Below, piece by piece: positions 1 through 13,000 of a stretch of 56,915 nt of DNA. A program made the position numbers and the translations under genes. Origin of the DNA: Rhodospirillaceae bacterium (GTDB taxonomy: Bacteria; Pseudomonadota; Alphaproteobacteria; TMED109); assembly GCA_902614225.1 (NCBI GenBank), contig CACMKJ010000003.1, forward strand, positions 1 through 56,915, written 5' to 3'. Under the pieces are notes generated by a model, which had not been told where the DNA came from, ran no database searches, and saw only the letters and a list, made by a program, of their open reading frames with translations. Position 1 is the first letter of the stretch. Each line of letters starts with the position of its first letter.

Positions 1-432
1 ACCTTTAACTTCCTTGGTTTTAATTTTTTTTAATTCTAATTTATCTATTATCTTTAATTTTCCGTCTTTCAATTTAGAAGAAAGCAAAATTCTAATAGCT
101 TGCTTTTTTAATTTTGAAGGTATTTTTTTATTATGAGATCTAACTTTAGGTCCATGGACAACGCCTCCTCCTTTAAATTGAACAACTTTTTTTGATCCGT
201 GCCTTGCTCGTCCTGTACCTTTTTGTCTATATATCTTAGCATTAGATCCAACTACTTCATTTCTCTCCTTGACTTTGTGACTTCCTTGTCTTTTATTAGA
301 AAGCTGCCAGTTTACAACCTTAGCAACAATTTCCTCTTTAATTTCAGCGGAAAAAATAAAGCTTGGTAAATCTATGCTTTCTTTAGATTTATTATCTAAA
401 TCTATTATTTTATGCTTTATAGCCTTATCCAT
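1..432 (-). CDS. rplD: 50S ribosomal protein L4 (partial, 3' end outside window)
   Basis: The N-terminal 144 codons of ribosomal protein L4, a primary 23S rRNA-binding protein whose long loop lines the exit tunnel. The conserved loop region is visible, with glycines and basic residues around KIYRQKGTGRARHG followed by GGGVVHGP. The family is usually about 205 residues, so the C-terminal third lies beyond the left edge. The start ATG shares one base with the rplC stop codon (TAATG), which indicates translational coupling in the S10 operon. The gene is intact as far as it can be read. Confidence 0.95.
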   Translation of the reverse strand, partial: MDKAIKHKIIDLDNKSKESIDLPSFIFSAEIKEEIVAKVVNWQLSNKRQGSHKVKERNEVVGSNAKIYRQKGTGRARHGSKKVVQFKGGGVVHGPKVRSHNKKIPSKLKKQAIRILLSSKLKDGKLKIIDKLELKKIKTKEVKG

Positions 433-1259
433 TACTTAGTCTCTTTTCCATTATCTTTAATTGATTCATCAGCATTTTTTTTATCTTGTTCTAAATTTTT
501 CGTTTCGATAACAACTGTTTCTTCTTTTTTTTCGTCATTATTGGCCCGTTTTGTATCTATGTTTTCTTTTTGACTATTTTCCTGATTTCCTCTTATACCT
601 GCTGGATAAGGAACGTTGGCAGGCAAACTCTTTTTCTTTGCGTCAGTAATTTCCACCCAACCTCCAATAGAACCAGGCACACCTCCTTTAACAAGTATTA
701 AACTTCTTTCCTCGTCTATTGATACTACCTCTAAACTTTGTACTGTTATTTTTTTATTACCCATTTGCCCAGCCATTTTCTTTCCTTTCCAGACTCTACC
801 TGGATCTTGGCTGTTACCTGTTGAGCCATGACTTCTATGAGATATAGAAACTCCATGACTGGCTCTTAAACCAGAAAAATTGTGTCTTTTCATTGCACCT
901 GCAAAACCTTTTCCTATTGAGTCAGACCTAACATCTACAAATTGCCCAACAACAAAATGAGAAGTAATTATAGTTTTTCCTTTTTCTACAAAATTTTCTT
1001 CAGATATTCTGAATTCTTTAACTTTTTTAAGTGGTTCTTGTTTTATTTTAGAAAAAAATTCTTTCTGGGGTTTTTTTAAGTACTTAGGATTTACTTTTTC
1101 AAAACCAAGTATAAGAGCATTATAACCATCTACTTCAGTTTTTCTATGTCCTATTACAATACTAGAAGGGAGTTTTAGAACCGTAACACTGTTATGCTCT
1201 CTGTTTGGAGTATAAACCCTAGTCATTCCTACTTTTCTGGCTAATACACCGGTTCTCAT
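432..1259 (-). CDS. rplC: 50S ribosomal protein L3 with charged C-terminal extension
   Basis: Ribosomal protein L3, an early assembly protein close to the peptidyl transferase centre. The signature region [20 protein letters not shown] is present at about residues 138-157, containing the Gln that PrmB-type enzymes methylate in many bacteria. The L3 fold ends near residue 220. The last 50 or so residues are a Lys/Glu/Asn-rich, low-complexity tail that is probably disordered, making this protein (275 aa) longer than the usual 205-240. Its start overlaps the end of rpsJ by four bases (ATGA), and its stop overlaps the rplD start. Confidence 0.96.
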   Translation of the reverse strand: MRTGVLARKVGMTRVYTPNREHNSVTVLKLPSSIVIGHRKTEVDGYNALILGFEKVNPKYLKKPQKEFFSKIKQEPLKKVKEFRISEENFVEKGKTIITSHFVVGQFVDVRSDSIGKGFAGAMKRHNFSGLRASHGVSISHRSHGSTGNSQDPGRVWKGKKMAGQMGNKKITVQSLEVVSIDEERSLILVKGGVPGSIGGWVEITDAKKKSLPANVPYPAGIRGNQENSQKENIDTKRANNDEKKEETVVIETKNLEQDKKNADESIKDNGKETK

Positions 1260-1567
1260 AACTTAATCTCCACATCAACACCTGCAGCAAGATCTAGTTT
1301 CATTAATGCATCTACAGTCTGTGGAGTTGGACTCACAATATCAAGAAGTCTTTTAAAGGTTCTAATTTCAAATTGTTCCCTTGACTTTTTGTCTACATGT
1401 GGAGATCTGTTGACAGTGAACCTTTCTATTCTGGTAGGCAAAGGTATAGGCCCTCTAACATCAGCTCCTGTTCTTTTTGCAGTATTGACAATCTCATGAG
1501 CTGAACTGTCAAGAATTCTGTGGTCAAAAGCCTTAAGTCTTATCCTTATATTTTGATGTCCTACCAT
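1256..1567 (-). CDS. rpsJ: 30S ribosomal protein S10
   Basis: Ribosomal protein S10 (103 aa, normal length), a head protein of the small subunit and, as NusE, a partner of NusB/NusG in antitermination. The conserved segment [20 protein letters not shown] lies in the middle and includes the typical IPLPT loop. The gene begins a few bases after tuf and overlaps rplC by four bases. It is the first gene of the S10 operon and is joined here to the str operon with no clear promoter between. Confidence 0.97.
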   Translation of the reverse strand: MVGHQNIRIRLKAFDHRILDSSAHEIVNTAKRTGADVRGPIPLPTRIERFTVNRSPHVDKKSREQFEIRTFKRLLDIVSPTPQTVDALMKLDLAAGVDVEIKL

Positions 1568-1574
1568 TCAATTA

Positions 1575-2765
1575 TTACTCAATTATTTCTGAAACTACTC
1601 CAGCTCCAACAGTTTTTCCTCCTTCTCTAATAGCGAACTTTAAACCTTTAGCCATAGCTATAGGAGAGATTAGATTAACTGTTAGACCAATATTATCACC
1701 TGGCATAATCATTTCAGTTCCACTTGGTAATTCAATAGTACCAGTTACATCAGTGGTTCTAAAATAAAACTGTGGTCTGTAATTACCAAAAAATGGTGTA
1801 TGCCTTCCACCTTCTTCTTTAGTTAATACATAAGTCTCTGCTTTAAATTTGGTATGAGGCTTAATAGAACCAGGTGCCGCTAATACCTGTCCTCTTTCAA
1901 CATCTTCTCTATTAATACCTCTTAGAAGTGCACCAATATTATCTCCAGCTTCGCCTCTATCTAATAGTTTTCTAAACATTTCCACCCCTGTACATACAGT
2001 TTTAGTAGTATCTTTAATCCCAATGATTTCAATTTCATCATTAACATTAACGACTCCTGACTCTACTCTGCCAGTTACAACTGTTCCTCTTCCAGAAATA
2101 GAAAAAACATCTTCAATAGGCATTAGAAACGGTTGATCAACTGGTCTTTCTGGCTGCGGCACATATTTATCAACTTCTTCCATCAGCTTCATGATAGCTG
2201 GGGCTCCTATATCTGAGCTATCACCCTCTAAAGCTTTTAATGCTGAACCTTTTATTATTGGAATATCATCACCTGGAAATTCATATTTTGACAATAACTC
2301 TCTAACTTCCATTTCAACTAATTCTAATAATTCTGGATCATCTACTTGATCTACTTTATTAAGAAAAACAACTAATGCCGGAACTCCCACTTGTCTTGCC
2401 AATAGGATATGTTCTCTAGTTTGAGGCATAGGACCATCAGCAGCTGATACAACAAGAATGCCTCCATCCATTTGTGCAGCTCCTGTTATCATATTTTTTA
2501 CATAATCAGCGTGTCCGGGACAATCAACATGAGCATAATGTCTTCCTTCTGTTTCGTATTCGACGTGTGCAGTATTAATTGTAATACCCCTTTCCTTTTC
2601 CTCTGGAGCTTTATCAATTTCATCATAGGCTATACTTGTTGCCCCTCCTGTTGCAGATAAAGTTTTAGTTATAGCTGCTGTCAAAGTAGTTTTACCATGA
2701 TCTACGTGACCTATGGTACCTATATTGACATGGGGTTTGGTTCTCTCAAATTTTTCTTTTGCCAT
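1575..2765 (-). CDS. tuf: Translation elongation factor Tu
   Basis: EF-Tu, the GTPase that carries aminoacyl-tRNA to the ribosome (396 aa, full length). The G1 motif GHVDHGKT is at residues 19-26, followed by the DCPGH switch II motif and the NKVD guanine-specificity motif. Domains 2 and 3 complete the protein. It lies between fusA and rpsJ as the last gene of a classical str operon (rpsL-rpsG-fusA-tuf). No second tuf is seen next to tRNA-Trp/secE, where many proteobacteria keep one, so this may be the only copy. That cannot be settled from one window. Confidence 0.98.
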   Translation of the reverse strand: MAKEKFERTKPHVNIGTIGHVDHGKTTLTAAITKTLSATGGATSIAYDEIDKAPEEKERGITINTAHVEYETEGRHYAHVDCPGHADYVKNMITGAAQMDGGILVVSAADGPMPQTREHILLARQVGVPALVVFLNKVDQVDDPELLELVEMEVRELLSKYEFPGDDIPIIKGSALKALEGDSSDIGAPAIMKLMEEVDKYVPQPERPVDQPFLMPIEDVFSISGRGTVVTGRVESGVVNVNDEIEIIGIKDTTKTVCTGVEMFRKLLDRGEAGDNIGALLRGINREDVERGQVLAAPGSIKPHTKFKAETYVLTKEEGGRHTPFFGNYRPQFYFRTTDVTGTIELPSGTEMIMPGDNIGLTVNLISPIAMAKGLKFAIREGGKTVGAGVVSEIIE

Positions 2766-2803
2766 TTTTTTTCTCCGTTTTCAATATTTATAAATCTGTT
2801 TTA

Positions 2804-4882
2804 TTAACTAGCAAGCTTTGACTTAAGTTCTTCTTCTACCATCGCTGGAACTAATTCATATTTATCAAACTGCATAGTATAAACTGCCCTGCCTTGTGTC
2901 ATTGATCTTAAATTATTAACATACCCAAACATTGTAGCTAATGGAACATTTGCTTTAACTAATGTAGCATTGCCTTGAGGTTCCATCCCCTGAACCTGAC
3001 CTCTTCTGCTATTTAAATCACCTATCACATCCCCTACAAAATCTTCTGGTGTTACTACTTCTACTCTCATCATTGGCTCTAATAGTTTTGGCTTAGATTT
3101 AGATAAGGCATCTTTAAATGCAGATCTACCAGCGATTTCAAAAGCCATTACACTTGAGTCAACATCATGAAAAGCACCATCATATAGAGTGACGCTAATA
3201 TCTATAACAGGATAGCCAGCAACTACTCCATTTTGCATAGCACTTTCTATGCCCTTTTGAACGCCTGGTATATATTCCTTAGGAATGTTTCCACCAACTA
3301 CCTTATTAATAAACTCTAAACCACATCCGGGCTCGCCTTTTTTAATTACCATTTTAACCCTAGCAAATTGTCCTGCTCCACCTGATTGTTTTTTGTGGGT
3401 ATAATCTACATCAGCTTCAGAAGTAATTGTTTCTCTATAAGCAACTTGAGGAGCACCTACGTCCGCTTCAACTTTAAATTCTCTTTTCATTCTATCCACA
3501 ATAATGTCTAAATGAAGTTCTCCCATACCTTTAATAATAGTTTGACCACTTTCAATATCAGAACTTACACCAAAAGATGGGTCTTCAGCAGCTAATCTTC
3601 CTAGCGCCTCAGACATTTTTTCTTGGTCTGCCTTAGTTTTAGGTTCGACTGCTACCTCAATAACAGGGTCAGGAAACTCCATTCTTTCAAGAATTATAGG
3701 CTTATTAGGATCACATAAAGTATCACCTGTTGTCACAGACTTCAAACCACATATTGCAATAATATCACCAGCTCTTGCTTCTTTAATATCTTCTCTGCTA
3801 TTAGCATGCATTTGCAACATTCTACCAACTCTTTCTTTTTTACCTTTAACAGTATTTTCTACAGTTGAACCACTATCAATTACACCAGAGTAAACTCTGG
3901 CAAATGCCAAGGTTCCGACAAAAGGATCAGTCATAATCTTAAATGCGAGAGCAGAGAAAGGTTCTGAGTCAGTGCTATCTCTAGTTAGCTCTTCACTGCC
4001 ATTTACCTCTACTCCTTTAACTGGAGGTAAGTCTGTAGGTGAGGGCAGGTAATCTATAACGGCATCTAACATTGGTTGCACACCTTTATTTTTAAAAGCA
4101 GTACCACAAAGCACAGGAACGAAAGCCCCACTTATAGTGCCTTTTCTTATACACTTTTTTAATTCATCTATGCTAGGCTCTTTTCCATCTAAATAACGTT
4201 CCATTATTTCGTCATCTTGCTCTACTGCAAGTTCTACCAATCTCTTTTTATACTCCTCAGCTTTTTGTCTATATTCATCAGAAAGTTCATTTATTTTAAA
4301 CTCGGCTCCTAAAGTATCCTGTTGCCATATTATTTCATTCATATTTAAAATATCTACAACACCTAAAAAATCTGCTTCTGCTCCAACAGGTAATTGTAAT
4401 ATTATGGGAGTAGCTCCTAATCTATCCTCTATCATACCTAAACATCTATAAAAATCAGCACCTACTCTATCCATTTTATTAATAAAGCACATCCTAGGAA
4501 CATCATATTTGTTGGCCTGCCTCCAGACTGTCTCAGATTGAGGTTCAACTCCAGCAACACTATCAAAGACTGCTACCGCCCCATCAAGGACTCTTAACGA
4601 TCTTTCTACTTCAATAGTAAAGTCAACGTGACCAGGTGTGTCAATAATGTTAATTCTATGGTCTTTCCAAAAACAAGTAGTAGCGGCAGAGGTAATAGTG
4701 ATTCCCCTTTCTTGTTCCTGTTCCATCCAATCCATAGTGGCAGCTCCATCATGAACTTCTCCTATTTTATGAGAAACTCCAGTGTAATATAGAATTCTTT
4801 CTGTGGTAGTTGTTTTACCAGCATCAATATGTGCCATTATCCCAATGTTTCTATATTTATTTAATTCTGTTTTTCTACTCAT
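2804..4882 (-). CDS. fusA: Translation elongation factor G
   Basis: EF-G, the ribosomal translocase GTPase. I place the start at the ATG beginning [14 protein letters not shown], giving 692 aa, the normal family length, with the P-loop AHIDAGKT at residues 17-24. An in-frame upstream ATG would add 23 residues inside rpsG that are not homologous to [11 protein letters not shown] and NKMD motifs follow, then domains II-V; domain IV contains the conserved [10 protein letters not shown] stretch. The gene begins just after the end of rpsG and precedes tuf by a short spacer. Confidence 0.97.
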   Translation of the reverse strand: MSRKTELNKYRNIGIMAHIDAGKTTTTERILYYTGVSHKIGEVHDGAATMDWMEQEQERGITITSAATTCFWKDHRINIIDTPGHVDFTIEVERSLRVLDGAVAVFDSVAGVEPQSETVWRQANKYDVPRMCFINKMDRVGADFYRCLGMIEDRLGATPIILQLPVGAEADFLGVVDILNMNEIIWQQDTLGAEFKINELSDEYRQKAEEYKKRLVELAVEQDDEIMERYLDGKEPSIDELKKCIRKGTISGAFVPVLCGTAFKNKGVQPMLDAVIDYLPSPTDLPPVKGVEVNGSEELTRDSTDSEPFSALAFKIMTDPFVGTLAFARVYSGVIDSGSTVENTVKGKKERVGRMLQMHANSREDIKEARAGDIIAICGLKSVTTGDTLCDPNKPIILERMEFPDPVIEVAVEPKTKADQEKMSEALGRLAAEDPSFGVSSDIESGQTIIKGMGELHLDIIVDRMKREFKVEADVGAPQVAYRETITSEADVDYTHKKQSGGAGQFARVKMVIKKGEPGCGLEFINKVVGGNIPKEYIPGVQKGIESAMQNGVVAGYPVIDISVTLYDGAFHDVDSSVMAFEIAGRSAFKDALSKSKPKLLEPMMRVEVVTPEDFVGDVIGDLNSRRGQVQGMEPQGNATLVKANVPLATMFGYVNNLRSMTQGRAVYTMQFDKYELVPAMVEEELKSKLAS

Positions 4883-4892
4883 TATATTTCTA

Positions 4893-5375
<483 letters not shown>

Positions 5376-5747
5376 CTATTTTGGCCTTTTAGCGCCATAT
5401 TTTGATCTTCTTTGTTTTCTATTACCTACTCCTTGAGTATCAAGAATACCTCTTACCACATGGTATCTAACACCTGGTAAATCTTTAACTCTACCACCTC
5501 TAATAATCACCACGGAATGCTCTTGCAGATTGTGTCCTTCTCCAGGAATATAACTTGTAACCTCAAAACCATTAGTAAGCCTTACTCTAGCAACTTTTCT
5601 GAGTGCTGAGTTTGGTTTTTTAGGTGTAGTAGTATAAACCCTAGTGCACACGCCTCTTTTTTGCGGGCAAGACTCTAATGCAGGCACTTTATTCCTTTTT
5701 ATTTGCGTCTTTCTACCTTTACGCACTAGCTGATTTACTGTTGGCAT
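5376..5747 (-). CDS. rpsL: 30S ribosomal protein S12
   Basis: Ribosomal protein S12 (123 aa from the start chosen here), part of the decoding centre. The universally conserved start [12 protein letters not shown] dictates this ATG rather than one two codons upstream. [15 protein letters not shown] and the [13 protein letters not shown] loop, which holds the methylthio-aspartate site, are present. The streptomycin-contact Lys in TTPKKPNS is the wild-type residue. This is the first gene of the str operon, preceded by a good promoter. Confidence 0.97.
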   Translation of the reverse strand: MPTVNQLVRKGRKTQIKRNKVPALESCPQKRGVCTRVYTTTPKKPNSALRKVARVRLTNGFEVTSYIPGEGHNLQEHSVVIIRGGRVKDLPGVRYHVVRGILDTQGVGNRKQRRSKYGAKRPK

Positions 5748-5789
5748 TAACAAATTCCTTTATAACTTTTTAAATTACCAGAAGAACGC

Positions 5790-5818
5790 ATATTATTGAT
5801 AGATAGCATCGCGGTCAA
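5790..5818 (-). promoter_or_regulatory. Sigma-70-type promoter for the str operon
   Basis: On the minus strand a -35 box TTGACC (5813-5818) and a -10 box TAATAT (5790-5795) are separated by exactly 17 bases. They lie about 45 bases upstream of the rpsL start. A long poly-T run on the minus strand (5821-5835 region) sits just upstream, after the end of rpoC, and could act as a terminator tail or UP-like element. Assigned by eye from box quality and position. Confidence 0.65.
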
Positions 5819-5876
5819 GTATAAAAAAAAAAAAAAATTATTTATGTGTTGCTATTTTACAACAAAAAAATTTTTT

Positions 5877-8800
5877 CTAGTTAGCTTCTATTTGTTTAGC
5901 TTGTTCTGCTTTAATTTTTTCTTCATTTATAGTAGCTAGTTTCTTGAACTTTGACATTGATCTTCCAGTTCCCGCTGGAATCAGTCTACCCACTATAACG
6001 TTTTCCTTCAAACCTATTAAGTCATCTTTTTTACCAGCAGAAGCAGCCTCTGTAAGCACTCTTGTAGTCTCTTGAAATGATGCCGCAGAAATAAATGATC
6101 TAGTTTGCAAGCTGGCTTTAGTTATTCCATTTAAGACAGGAACAAATGCAGCCACTTTTTTTGATTTTTCTAAAGCTTCACGATTAGCTATTTCAACATC
6201 TTCCCTATCTAATATTTCACCAGGCATTAGCTCAGTATCTCCACTTTTTAAAATCTCTACCTTCTGAAGCATTTGTCTAGAAATTACTTCAATATGCTTA
6301 TCATTGATTTTTACACCTTGTAATCTATACACATCCTGTATTTCATTAACTAGATAATTAGCCAATTCTTCGATTCCTAATACTCTAAGTATATCATGAG
6401 GTACAGGATTACCATCCATTAAAAGGTCTCCTTTATTAACTATATCTCCTTCTTGGACCATAATATGCTTACCCTTAGGAACTAGGTATTCAACAATATT
6501 ATTTTCATCCTCTAAATCAACAACTAATAGTTTTCTGTTACTTCTAACATCATCTCCAAATTGTACTCTACCTCTTAAATCTGAAATAAAAGAATAATCT
6601 TTGGGCTTTCTTGCTTCAAAAAGCTCTGCTACTCTTGGTAAACCTCCGGTAATATCTTTTGATTTTTGAGAATCCAAGGGTATCCTTGCGAGTAAATCAC
6701 CTGGATTAACTTTTATTTTCTTTTTTCCGCCTGAAACATATGAGACAGAAAGAACTGCATCAACTGGGAGCTCATATATAGCCTTATTACCATTAGATAA
6801 TTTAACAAGCTTTTCATTTTCATCAATTATTTCAATACGGGGACGCATAGTTATATTCTTATTCTTTGATGTAGCACCTTTCCATTCTTTTATCAATTGA
6901 CTGGTCATTCCTGTATCAGCAGAAGTAATTTCTTCAAGTGTCTCCTTATTAACATCAACAAACTTAACAAAACCCTGTTTTTCAGTAATTATAGGCCTAG
7001 TGTAAGGATCCCATTCAGCGAGTTTTTGCCCTCTAATCACTGTACTCCCTTCTTTTACTAAAATATTAGCTCCGTAAGGTACTCTTTCTCTAAACCTTTC
7101 CCTATCATTATCATCTATAATAACCAACCTACAATCTCTATCTAAAACTATACCCATGCCTTTCTTGTCAAAAATTACATTACCACCATCTATAGTTAAT
7201 TTACCCTCTATTGTAGCTTCTAATCTAGACTGTTCTGAACCAGCCTGAGCCGCTCCACCAATGTGAAAAGTTCTCATAGTAAGCTGAGTTCCTGGCTCAC
7301 CTATTGACTGGGCTGCAACTACACCCACAGCCTCTCCAATATTTACCTTAGTTCCTCTTGCTAAGTCCCTTCCATAGCATGTAGAACAAATTCCTATAGA
7401 TAAATCGCATGTAAGAGCACTTCTTACTTTTACAGAATCTATTTCTGCTTCTACGATTGTATGAGCTAATTCCTCATCTATGAAATCTCCATTCTTAGCC
7501 ACTACCTTATTATCTGTAGGACTTATGAGGTCATCAGCACAATATCTACCAATTATTCTATCATATAAGCTTTCTATAATTTCTCCAGCGTCAATAATAG
7601 CTTTTTTTATAATACCCTTAGTAGTCCCGCAGTTCTCCTTAGTAATGATTAAGTCCTGCGCTACATCAACTAACCTTCTTGTAAGATATCCTGAATTAGC
7701 TGTCTTCAATGCAGTGTCTGCCAAACCTTTTCTAGCTCCATGGGTAGAATTAAAATACTCTAAAACACTCAGGCCTTCTTTGAAATTAGAAATAATTGGC
7801 GTTTCTATAATTTCTCCTGAAGGTTTAGCCATCAAACCTCGCATTCCTGCGAGCTGCTTCATTTGTGCAGCAGAGCCTCTTGCCCCAGAGTCAGCCATCA
7901 TAAAAACAGAATTCATATTTTTCCCTTTTCCAACAGACATTTCTGACATCATTTTATCAGCAACGTTGTCAGTACATGTAGACCATGAGTCAATAACTTT
8001 ATTATATTTTTCACCCTGAGTAATAAGACCATCTGAGTATTGTTTTTCATATTGTTTTATTAAATCTCTAGTTTTATCAACTAGACCTTTTTTTGCTTCT
8101 GGAACAATCATATCATCTTTACCAAAAGAAATACCCGCCATACAAGCATGCTTGAAGCCAAGTTCCATTAACCTATCTGCAAAAATCACTGTGTCCTTCT
8201 GACCACAAAATCTATATACAATATCTATCAAGCCAGCTAATTCCTTTTTACTTAATACCTTATTTATTATATCAAATGCTACATGCTTGTTTTTTGGAAG
8301 CACTTCAGAAATAAGGAGTCTACCAGCAGTTGTTTCAACTATTTTAGTTATAGTATTACCTGTAGAATCGATAACTGAGATCCTGGCTTTAATTTTAGCG
8401 TGCATGCTTAAACATTTAGCATCTAATGCATGCTTAACTTCAGGTATTCCTGAAAAAATCATACCTTCACCTAATTCATCGTCGCTTTCTAAACTTAAAA
8501 AATACAGCCCTAAAACTATATCTTGAGTAGGCACAATGATTGGCTTACCATTTGCAGGACTAAGGATATTATTTGTTGACATCATTAAAACTCTTGCTTC
8601 CAGTTGAGCTTCGACTGATAGTGGCACATGAACTGCCATTTGATCACCATCAAAATCAGCATTAAATGCTGTACACACTAATGGATGTAACCTTATAGCT
8701 TTTCCCTCTATTAAGATCGGTTCAAAAGCTTGAATACCTAGTCTATGCAATGTAGGTGCTCTATTTAATAAGATTGGGTGCTCTCTAATAACCTCATCCA

Positions 8801-10034
8801 AAATATCCCATACCTCAGGACGTTCTTTTTCAACCATTTTTTTCGCTGATTTAATTGTTGTAGCAAGTCCTCTAATCTCTAATTTTGAATAAATAAAAGG
8901 TTTAAATAATTCTAAAGCCATCTTTTTAGGAATCCCACATTGATGTAATTTTAATTCTGGCCCAACAACTATAACTGACCTACCTGAATAATCACATCTC
9001 TTACCTAATAAATTTTGTCTAAACCTACCTTGTTTTCCTTTCAACATATCAGCAAGTGATTTTAATGGCCTTTTATTAGATCCTGCTATTGGTCTAGCTC
9101 TTCTTGTATTATCAAAAAGTGCATCAACAGACTCTTGAAGCATTCTCATCTCATTTCTAACAATTATGTCAGGAGCTTTAAGTTCGATTAATCTTCTTAA
9201 TCTATTATTTCTATTAATAACTCTCCTATAAAGATCATTTAGATCTGAGGTAGCAAATCTTCCGCCATCTAATGGTACAAGTGGCCTTAAATCTGGTGGA
9301 ATAACAGGTAATGATGTCAGTATCATCCATTCAGGTTTATTACCTGAAGTCAAAAATTGCTCTACAAGTTTTAATCTTCTAATTAATTTTTTTTTCTTTA
9401 TGTCTGATTTAGTTTCAGAGTACTCAACTTTTATATTTTCTTTTTCCTCCTTAAGATCCATAGTTTCAAATATTTTTCTAATTGCAGCAGCACCAATACC
9501 GGCGGAAAAAGAGTCTGCAGAATTTTCATCTAAAGCCTTATTGTATTCTTCGTCTGATAATATTTGTTTAAACTTTAAATTTGTCAACCCTGGCTCAATA
9601 ACAATATGATTTTCAAAATAAAGAACTCTCTCAACATCTTTCATTGACATGTCTAAAAGCATGCTAATCCTTGATGGCAATGACTTGAGAAACCAAATAT
9701 GAGCAACAGGAGCTGCTAACTCAATATGCCCCATTCTCTCCCTTCTCACTTTAGATTGAATTACTTCCACTCCACATTTTTCACAGACTATTCCTCTATG
9801 CTTCATCCTTTTATATTTTCCACAAAGGCACTCATAATCCTTTACAGGCCCAAAGATTTTAGAGCAAAACAACCCATCTTTTTCAGGCTTGAAAGTTCGA
9901 TAATTTATTGTTTCTGGTTTTTTTACCTCTCCAAAAGACCATGACCTAATTTTTTCAGGACTAGCAATAGATATTTTAATTAAATCAAACTCGTTACTAT
10001 TAGATAGTTCAAATTGTTTCAAAGCTTTATTCAT
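5877..10034 (-). CDS. rpoC: DNA-directed RNA polymerase subunit beta'
   Basis: Beta-prime subunit of RNA polymerase (1385 aa, normal for the group). The N-terminal zinc site is visible as [20 protein letters not shown] near residues 69-88. The catalytic loop NADFDGDQ, which binds the two Mg ions, is near residue 460. The second zinc cluster ([19 protein letters not shown]) and the trigger-loop region with [11 protein letters not shown] are intact. The start codon overlaps the rpoB stop by one base (TAATG), as expected for coupled synthesis of the two large subunits. Confidence 0.98.
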   Translation of the reverse strand: MNKALKQFELSNSNEFDLIKISIASPEKIRSWSFGEVKKPETINYRTFKPEKDGLFCSKIFGPVKDYECLCGKYKRMKHRGIVCEKCGVEVIQSKVRRERMGHIELAAPVAHIWFLKSLPSRISMLLDMSMKDVERVLYFENHIVIEPGLTNLKFKQILSDEEYNKALDENSADSFSAGIGAAAIRKIFETMDLKEEKENIKVEYSETKSDIKKKKLIRRLKLVEQFLTSGNKPEWMILTSLPVIPPDLRPLVPLDGGRFATSDLNDLYRRVINRNNRLRRLIELKAPDIIVRNEMRMLQESVDALFDNTRRARPIAGSNKRPLKSLADMLKGKQGRFRQNLLGKRCDYSGRSVIVVGPELKLHQCGIPKKMALELFKPFIYSKLEIRGLATTIKSAKKMVEKERPEVWDILDEVIREHPILLNRAPTLHRLGIQAFEPILIEGKAIRLHPLVCTAFNADFDGDQMAVHVPLSVEAQLEARVLMMSTNNILSPANGKPIIVPTQDIVLGLYFLSLESDDELGEGMIFSGIPEVKHALDAKCLSMHAKIKARISVIDSTGNTITKIVETTAGRLLISEVLPKNKHVAFDIINKVLSKKELAGLIDIVYRFCGQKDTVIFADRLMELGFKHACMAGISFGKDDMIVPEAKKGLVDKTRDLIKQYEKQYSDGLITQGEKYNKVIDSWSTCTDNVADKMMSEMSVGKGKNMNSVFMMADSGARGSAAQMKQLAGMRGLMAKPSGEIIETPIISNFKEGLSVLEYFNSTHGARKGLADTALKTANSGYLTRRLVDVAQDLIITKENCGTTKGIIKKAIIDAGEIIESLYDRIIGRYCADDLISPTDNKVVAKNGDFIDEELAHTIVEAEIDSVKVRSALTCDLSIGICSTCYGRDLARGTKVNIGEAVGVVAAQSIGEPGTQLTMRTFHIGGAAQAGSEQSRLEATIEGKLTIDGGNVIFDKKGMGIVLDRDCRLVIIDDNDRERFRERVPYGANILVKEGSTVIRGQKLAEWDPYTRPIITEKQGFVKFVDVNKETLEEITSADTGMTSQLIKEWKGATSKNKNITMRPRIEIIDENEKLVKLSNGNKAIYELPVDAVLSVSYVSGGKKKIKVNPGDLLARIPLDSQKSKDITGGLPRVAELFEARKPKDYSFISDLRGRVQFGDDVRSNRKLLVVDLEDENNIVEYLVPKGKHIMVQEGDIVNKGDLLMDGNPVPHDILRVLGIEELANYLVNEIQDVYRLQGVKINDKHIEVISRQMLQKVEILKSGDTELMPGEILDREDVEIANREALEKSKKVAAFVPVLNGITKASLQTRSFISAASFQETTRVLTEAASAGKKDDLIGLKENVIVGRLIPAGTGRSMSKFKKLATINEEKIKAEQAKQIEAN

Positions 10035-13000
10035 TAATTCTCCTGACTATTATTCTTAATTTTTTGAGTGCTGTTATCATTAGACAAAGAAACATCCAAA
10101 CATAAAGATTGCATTTCTTTTACTAAAACATTAAATGACTCTGGAACTCCTGCTTCAAAGTTAGTTTCACCTCTAACAATTGATTCATAAACTTTACTTC
10201 TTCCAGCAACATCATCTGACTTTACAGTTAACATTTCTTGTAGTGTATAGGAAGCACCATATGCTTGCAATGCCCATACTTCCATTTCTCCAAACCTTTG
10301 ACCTCCGAATTGAGCCTTGCCTCCTAATGGTTGTTGGGTAACTAAACTGTATGGTCCTATCGATCTTGAATGAATTTTATCATCAACTAAGTGGTGTAAC
10401 TTCAACATATAAATATAACCAACAGTAACCTTTCTATCAAACATTTCACCGGTTCTTCCATCTATTAAACTTACTTGACCTGATTCATCTAATCCAGATA
10501 GCTGAAGTAACTTTACTATATCATCGTTTTTTGCTCCATCAAATACAGGAGTTGCCATATTTAAACCAGATTTTATATCTTTTAGAAGTTCTAATATCTC
10601 TTCGTCTTTTAAGTTATTTATTCTTTCATCATAATATTTAGATTTAAAAAAAGACTTTAGGGTCTTCCTGCACTCATTACTTTTGACCTTTAATTCAGTT
10701 TTAGTATTATTAATAATATTTTTGATTTTCTTACCTAATCCAGCTGATGCCCAACCTAAGTGAGTTTCTAAAATTTGACCGACATTCATTCTTGAAGGTA
10801 CTCCTAATGGATTTAAAACTATATCTACGGGAACACCATCTTCTGTATGAGGCATATCTTCAATAGGCGCGATTTTAGAGATGACTCCCTTATTGCCATG
10901 TCTGCCAGCCATTTTATCTCCTGGTTGAAGCTTTCTTTTTACAGCCACAAAAACCTTTACCATTTTCAAAACACCTGGTAATAAGTCATCACCTGATTGG
11001 ACTTTATCAACTTTCTCTGAAAACATTAATGAAATTTCTTTCATTTCAGCATCATACTCATTCTTTAAGTTTTCTATACTTGCCATAGTTTTTTGATTTT
11101 TTGTAGTAATTTTCCAGAGATCTTTTTTTTCTATTTCACCAAATATTTTTTCTGAAATGATCTGTCCTTCTTTAAGCCCTTTTTGGCTTTTCAATGATTG
11201 TTTACCTACTAACAACCCTTTTAACCTTTGATGAATATTGGCTTCAATTATTCTAATCTGGTCATCTCTATCCTTGGCTAATCTCTCTATTTCCTCTTTT
11301 TCAATAGCTAAGGCTCTTTCATCTTTATCAACCCCTCTTCTGTTAAAAACTCTTACTTCTACAACAGTTCCTGAAACTCCGGCTGGAAGCTTTAAAGATG
11401 TATCTCTAACATCTGAAGCTTTTTCTCCAAATATGGCCCTTAATAACTTTTCCTCTGGAGTCATAGGAGTCTCGCCTTTAGGTGTTACTTTTCCGACTAA
11501 AATATCATTGGGCTTGACCTCTGCTCCTATATAAACTATTCCTGTTTCATCAAGATTTTTGAGAGACTCTTCTCCTACATTTGGAATATCTCTTGTTATC
11601 TCTTCAGGCCCTAATTTAGTATCTCTAGCCATTAACTCAAATTCCTCTATATGAATTGAGGTAAATACATCATCTCTAACTATTCTCTCAGAAATTAAAA
11701 TAGAATCTTCATAATTATAACCATTCCATGGCATAAAAGCTACTAACACATTCTTTCCTAGTGCTAACTCTCCCTTATCAGTTGCCGGACCGTCTGCTAT
11801 TACATCACCTTGCTCAACTCTATCACCTACTTTTACCAAAGGCCTTTGATTAATAGCTGTATTTTGATTAGATCTTTGAAATTTTAAAAGATTATAGACG
11901 TCCACGCCTAGAGTAACATCAAATTTTTCTTCATCGGTGTGTCTAATAACAATTCTTTTTGCATCTACCTGTTCTACAAAACCTCCTCTTTTTGCAACCA
12001 CTGCTGCAGAAGAGTCCTTAGCAACCACTGCTTCCATCCCTGTTCCTACAATAGGCGACTCATTAATAACTAAAGGCACAGCCTGTCTCATCATATTAGA
12101 ACCCATTAGCGCCCTATTAGCATCATCATTTTCCAAAAATGGAATCAATGAAGCAGCTACAGAAACTAATTGTTTAGGAGAAACATCCATATAATCTATC
12201 TTGTCTGGTGTAGACATAATAAAATCTCCGTCTTTTCTACAAGAAACAAGATCTCTAACAAACTGATTAGACTTAGTTAAAGGTGCGTTTGCCTGAGCTA
12301 TGCAATACTTATCTTCATCAATTGCTGATAAATATTCAACCTCGTTAGTAACTTTGCCATTAATTACTTTTCTGTAAGGACTTTCTATAAAGCCATATCT
12401 ATTTATTTTTGAGTAAGTTGCCAAGCTATTTATCAAGCCAATATTTGGTCCTTCAGGGGTTTCAATTGGGCAAATTCTACCATAATGAGTAGGGTGAACA
12501 TCCCTTACTTCAAAACCAGCTCTTTCTCTCGTCAGCCCACCAGGCCCTAATGCCGAGAGACGTCTTTTGTGTGTAATCTCTGAAAGAGGGTTAGTCTGAT
12601 CCATGAATTGGCTTAGCTGTGAACTACCAAAAAACTCTCTTAAAACTGACGTTAAAGGTTTAGCATTAACTAACTCCTTTGGCACTAACTTTTCTTCTGT
12701 AACAGAACCCATTCTTTCTTTAATTGATCTTTCCATTCTAATAAGGCCCATTCTGAATTGATTTTCAACTAACTCTCCAACTGACCTCACTCTTCTGTTG
12801 CCAAGATGATCTATATCATCACACTGCCCTATTCCGTCTTTAAGGTTAATTACTGTTTTTATGACTTGTAATATGTCACTCATCTGTAATTCACCAAATT
12901 CTTCAGGTATTGAGGAGCCTAATCTTGCATTTAGTTTAACCCTGCCAACAGCTGATAAGTCATACTTTTCTGATTCTAGCTTTATAATGTCCTCATTTTT

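Noticed and set aside
7480-8019. A 179-codon open frame on the plus strand inside rpoC
   Set aside because: It lies fully opposite a highly conserved part of rpoC, its protein is a low-complexity Ser/Ile/Leu sequence typical of antisense frames, and it has no ribosome-binding site or domain.
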